A DNA stretch of 64,000 bases from Mesorhizobium zhangyense (GTDB lineage: Bacteria > Pseudomonadota > Alphaproteobacteria > Rhizobiales > Rhizobiaceae), in the NCBI RefSeq assembly GCF_011045115.1, contig NZ_JAAKZG010000008.1:169791-233790 (forward strand). The letters are read 5' to 3'. The notes beneath the pieces are model-generated. The model had not been told where the DNA came from, did no database searches, and was given only the letters and a program-made list of their open reading frames with translations. Below, piece after piece: positions 63,990-64,000 of the stretch (positions are counted from its first letter, which is position 1; every line of letters starts with the position of its first letter). Both the position numbers and the translations under genes were made by a program.

Positions 63990-64000
63990 CACCGGGTTTT

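Overview
The window reads as chromosomal DNA of a rhizobium-type alphaproteobacterium (Hyphomicrobiales, most likely Phyllobacteriaceae and Mesorhizobium-like). The evidence is high GC, the rhizobial order lptC-lptA-lptB-rpoN-hpf-ptsN, the cysG-DUF2849-cysI-cysH-DUF934 sulfite cluster, an ornithine-lipid acyltransferase, and intergenic RIME-like and ATCCCGGG-type repeats. Genus is inferred from gene content; no rRNA or tRNA gene was seen.

Layout. 0-1.2 kb: start of a phosphonate transporter (phnC, partial phnD) behind a Pho-box-like site. 1.3-4.5 kb: an operon of cupin, TIM-barrel (PEP-hydrolase-like) and Tm-1/UPF0261 genes, divergent from a TetR gene. The two larger proteins correspond to the two halves of the plant protein Tm-1. 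4.9-10.6 kb: a sugar ABC importer with one binding protein, two permeases, a 69-residue membrane protein and two different ATPases. 10.7-13.2 kb: a zinc deacylase and an amidase. 13.2-14.3 kb: a gene-free, repeat- and hairpin-rich stretch. 14.3-20.9 kb: a carbohydrate catabolic locus with a 2-hydroxyacid dehydrogenase, a FadR-type GntR regulator, an enolase-superfamily dehydratase, two xylose-isomerase-like TIM barrels and a Gfo/Idh/MocA oxidoreductase. 21-23.7 kb: a Zur-like regulator, then a TetR/MFS efflux pair. 23.8-29.8 kb: polA, a candidate small RNA, an M20 peptidase, a short RNase D and a universal stress protein. 29.9-37 kb: an acyltransferase, a PBP1a-like enzyme, an SDR and a Kef-type antiporter. 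37.6-42.3 kb: assimilatory sulfite/APS reduction. 42.4-49 kb: a GMC oxidoreductase, a DJ-1-like protein, a desaturase, grpE, a TRIC-like channel and olsB. 49-56.5 kb: a minus-strand series of hybrid kinase, lspA, two RNA methyltransferases, an OCD-family enzyme, lapA-like gene, ihfB and sppA. 56.9-62.1 kb: LPS export, sigma-54, ribosome hibernation factor and EIIA-Ntr. 62.2-64 kb: DUF1150, Hsp20 and a nucleoside hydrolase.

Working together. The importer at 4.9-10.6 kb and the catabolic genes at 14.3-20.9 kb look like one regulon. Four TGGT-N3-ACCA operators, the FadR-family recognition type, sit in the three promoter regions of these genes. In two of them the operator lies on the -10 box of a promoter with the same TTGAC-N16 layout. 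The FadR-type regulator at 15.3-16.0 kb is the obvious candidate to bind them. The substrate is unknown; the enzyme set suggests oxidation of a sugar or glycoside, isomerisation or elimination, dehydration of a sugar acid, and a hydroxyacid redox step.

The most unusual non-coding element is at 26947-27073. It has three consecutive stem-loops, each with five cytosines in its loop, and the last is followed by seven T residues. It looks like an anti-Shine-Dalgarno-type small RNA or a leader attenuator.
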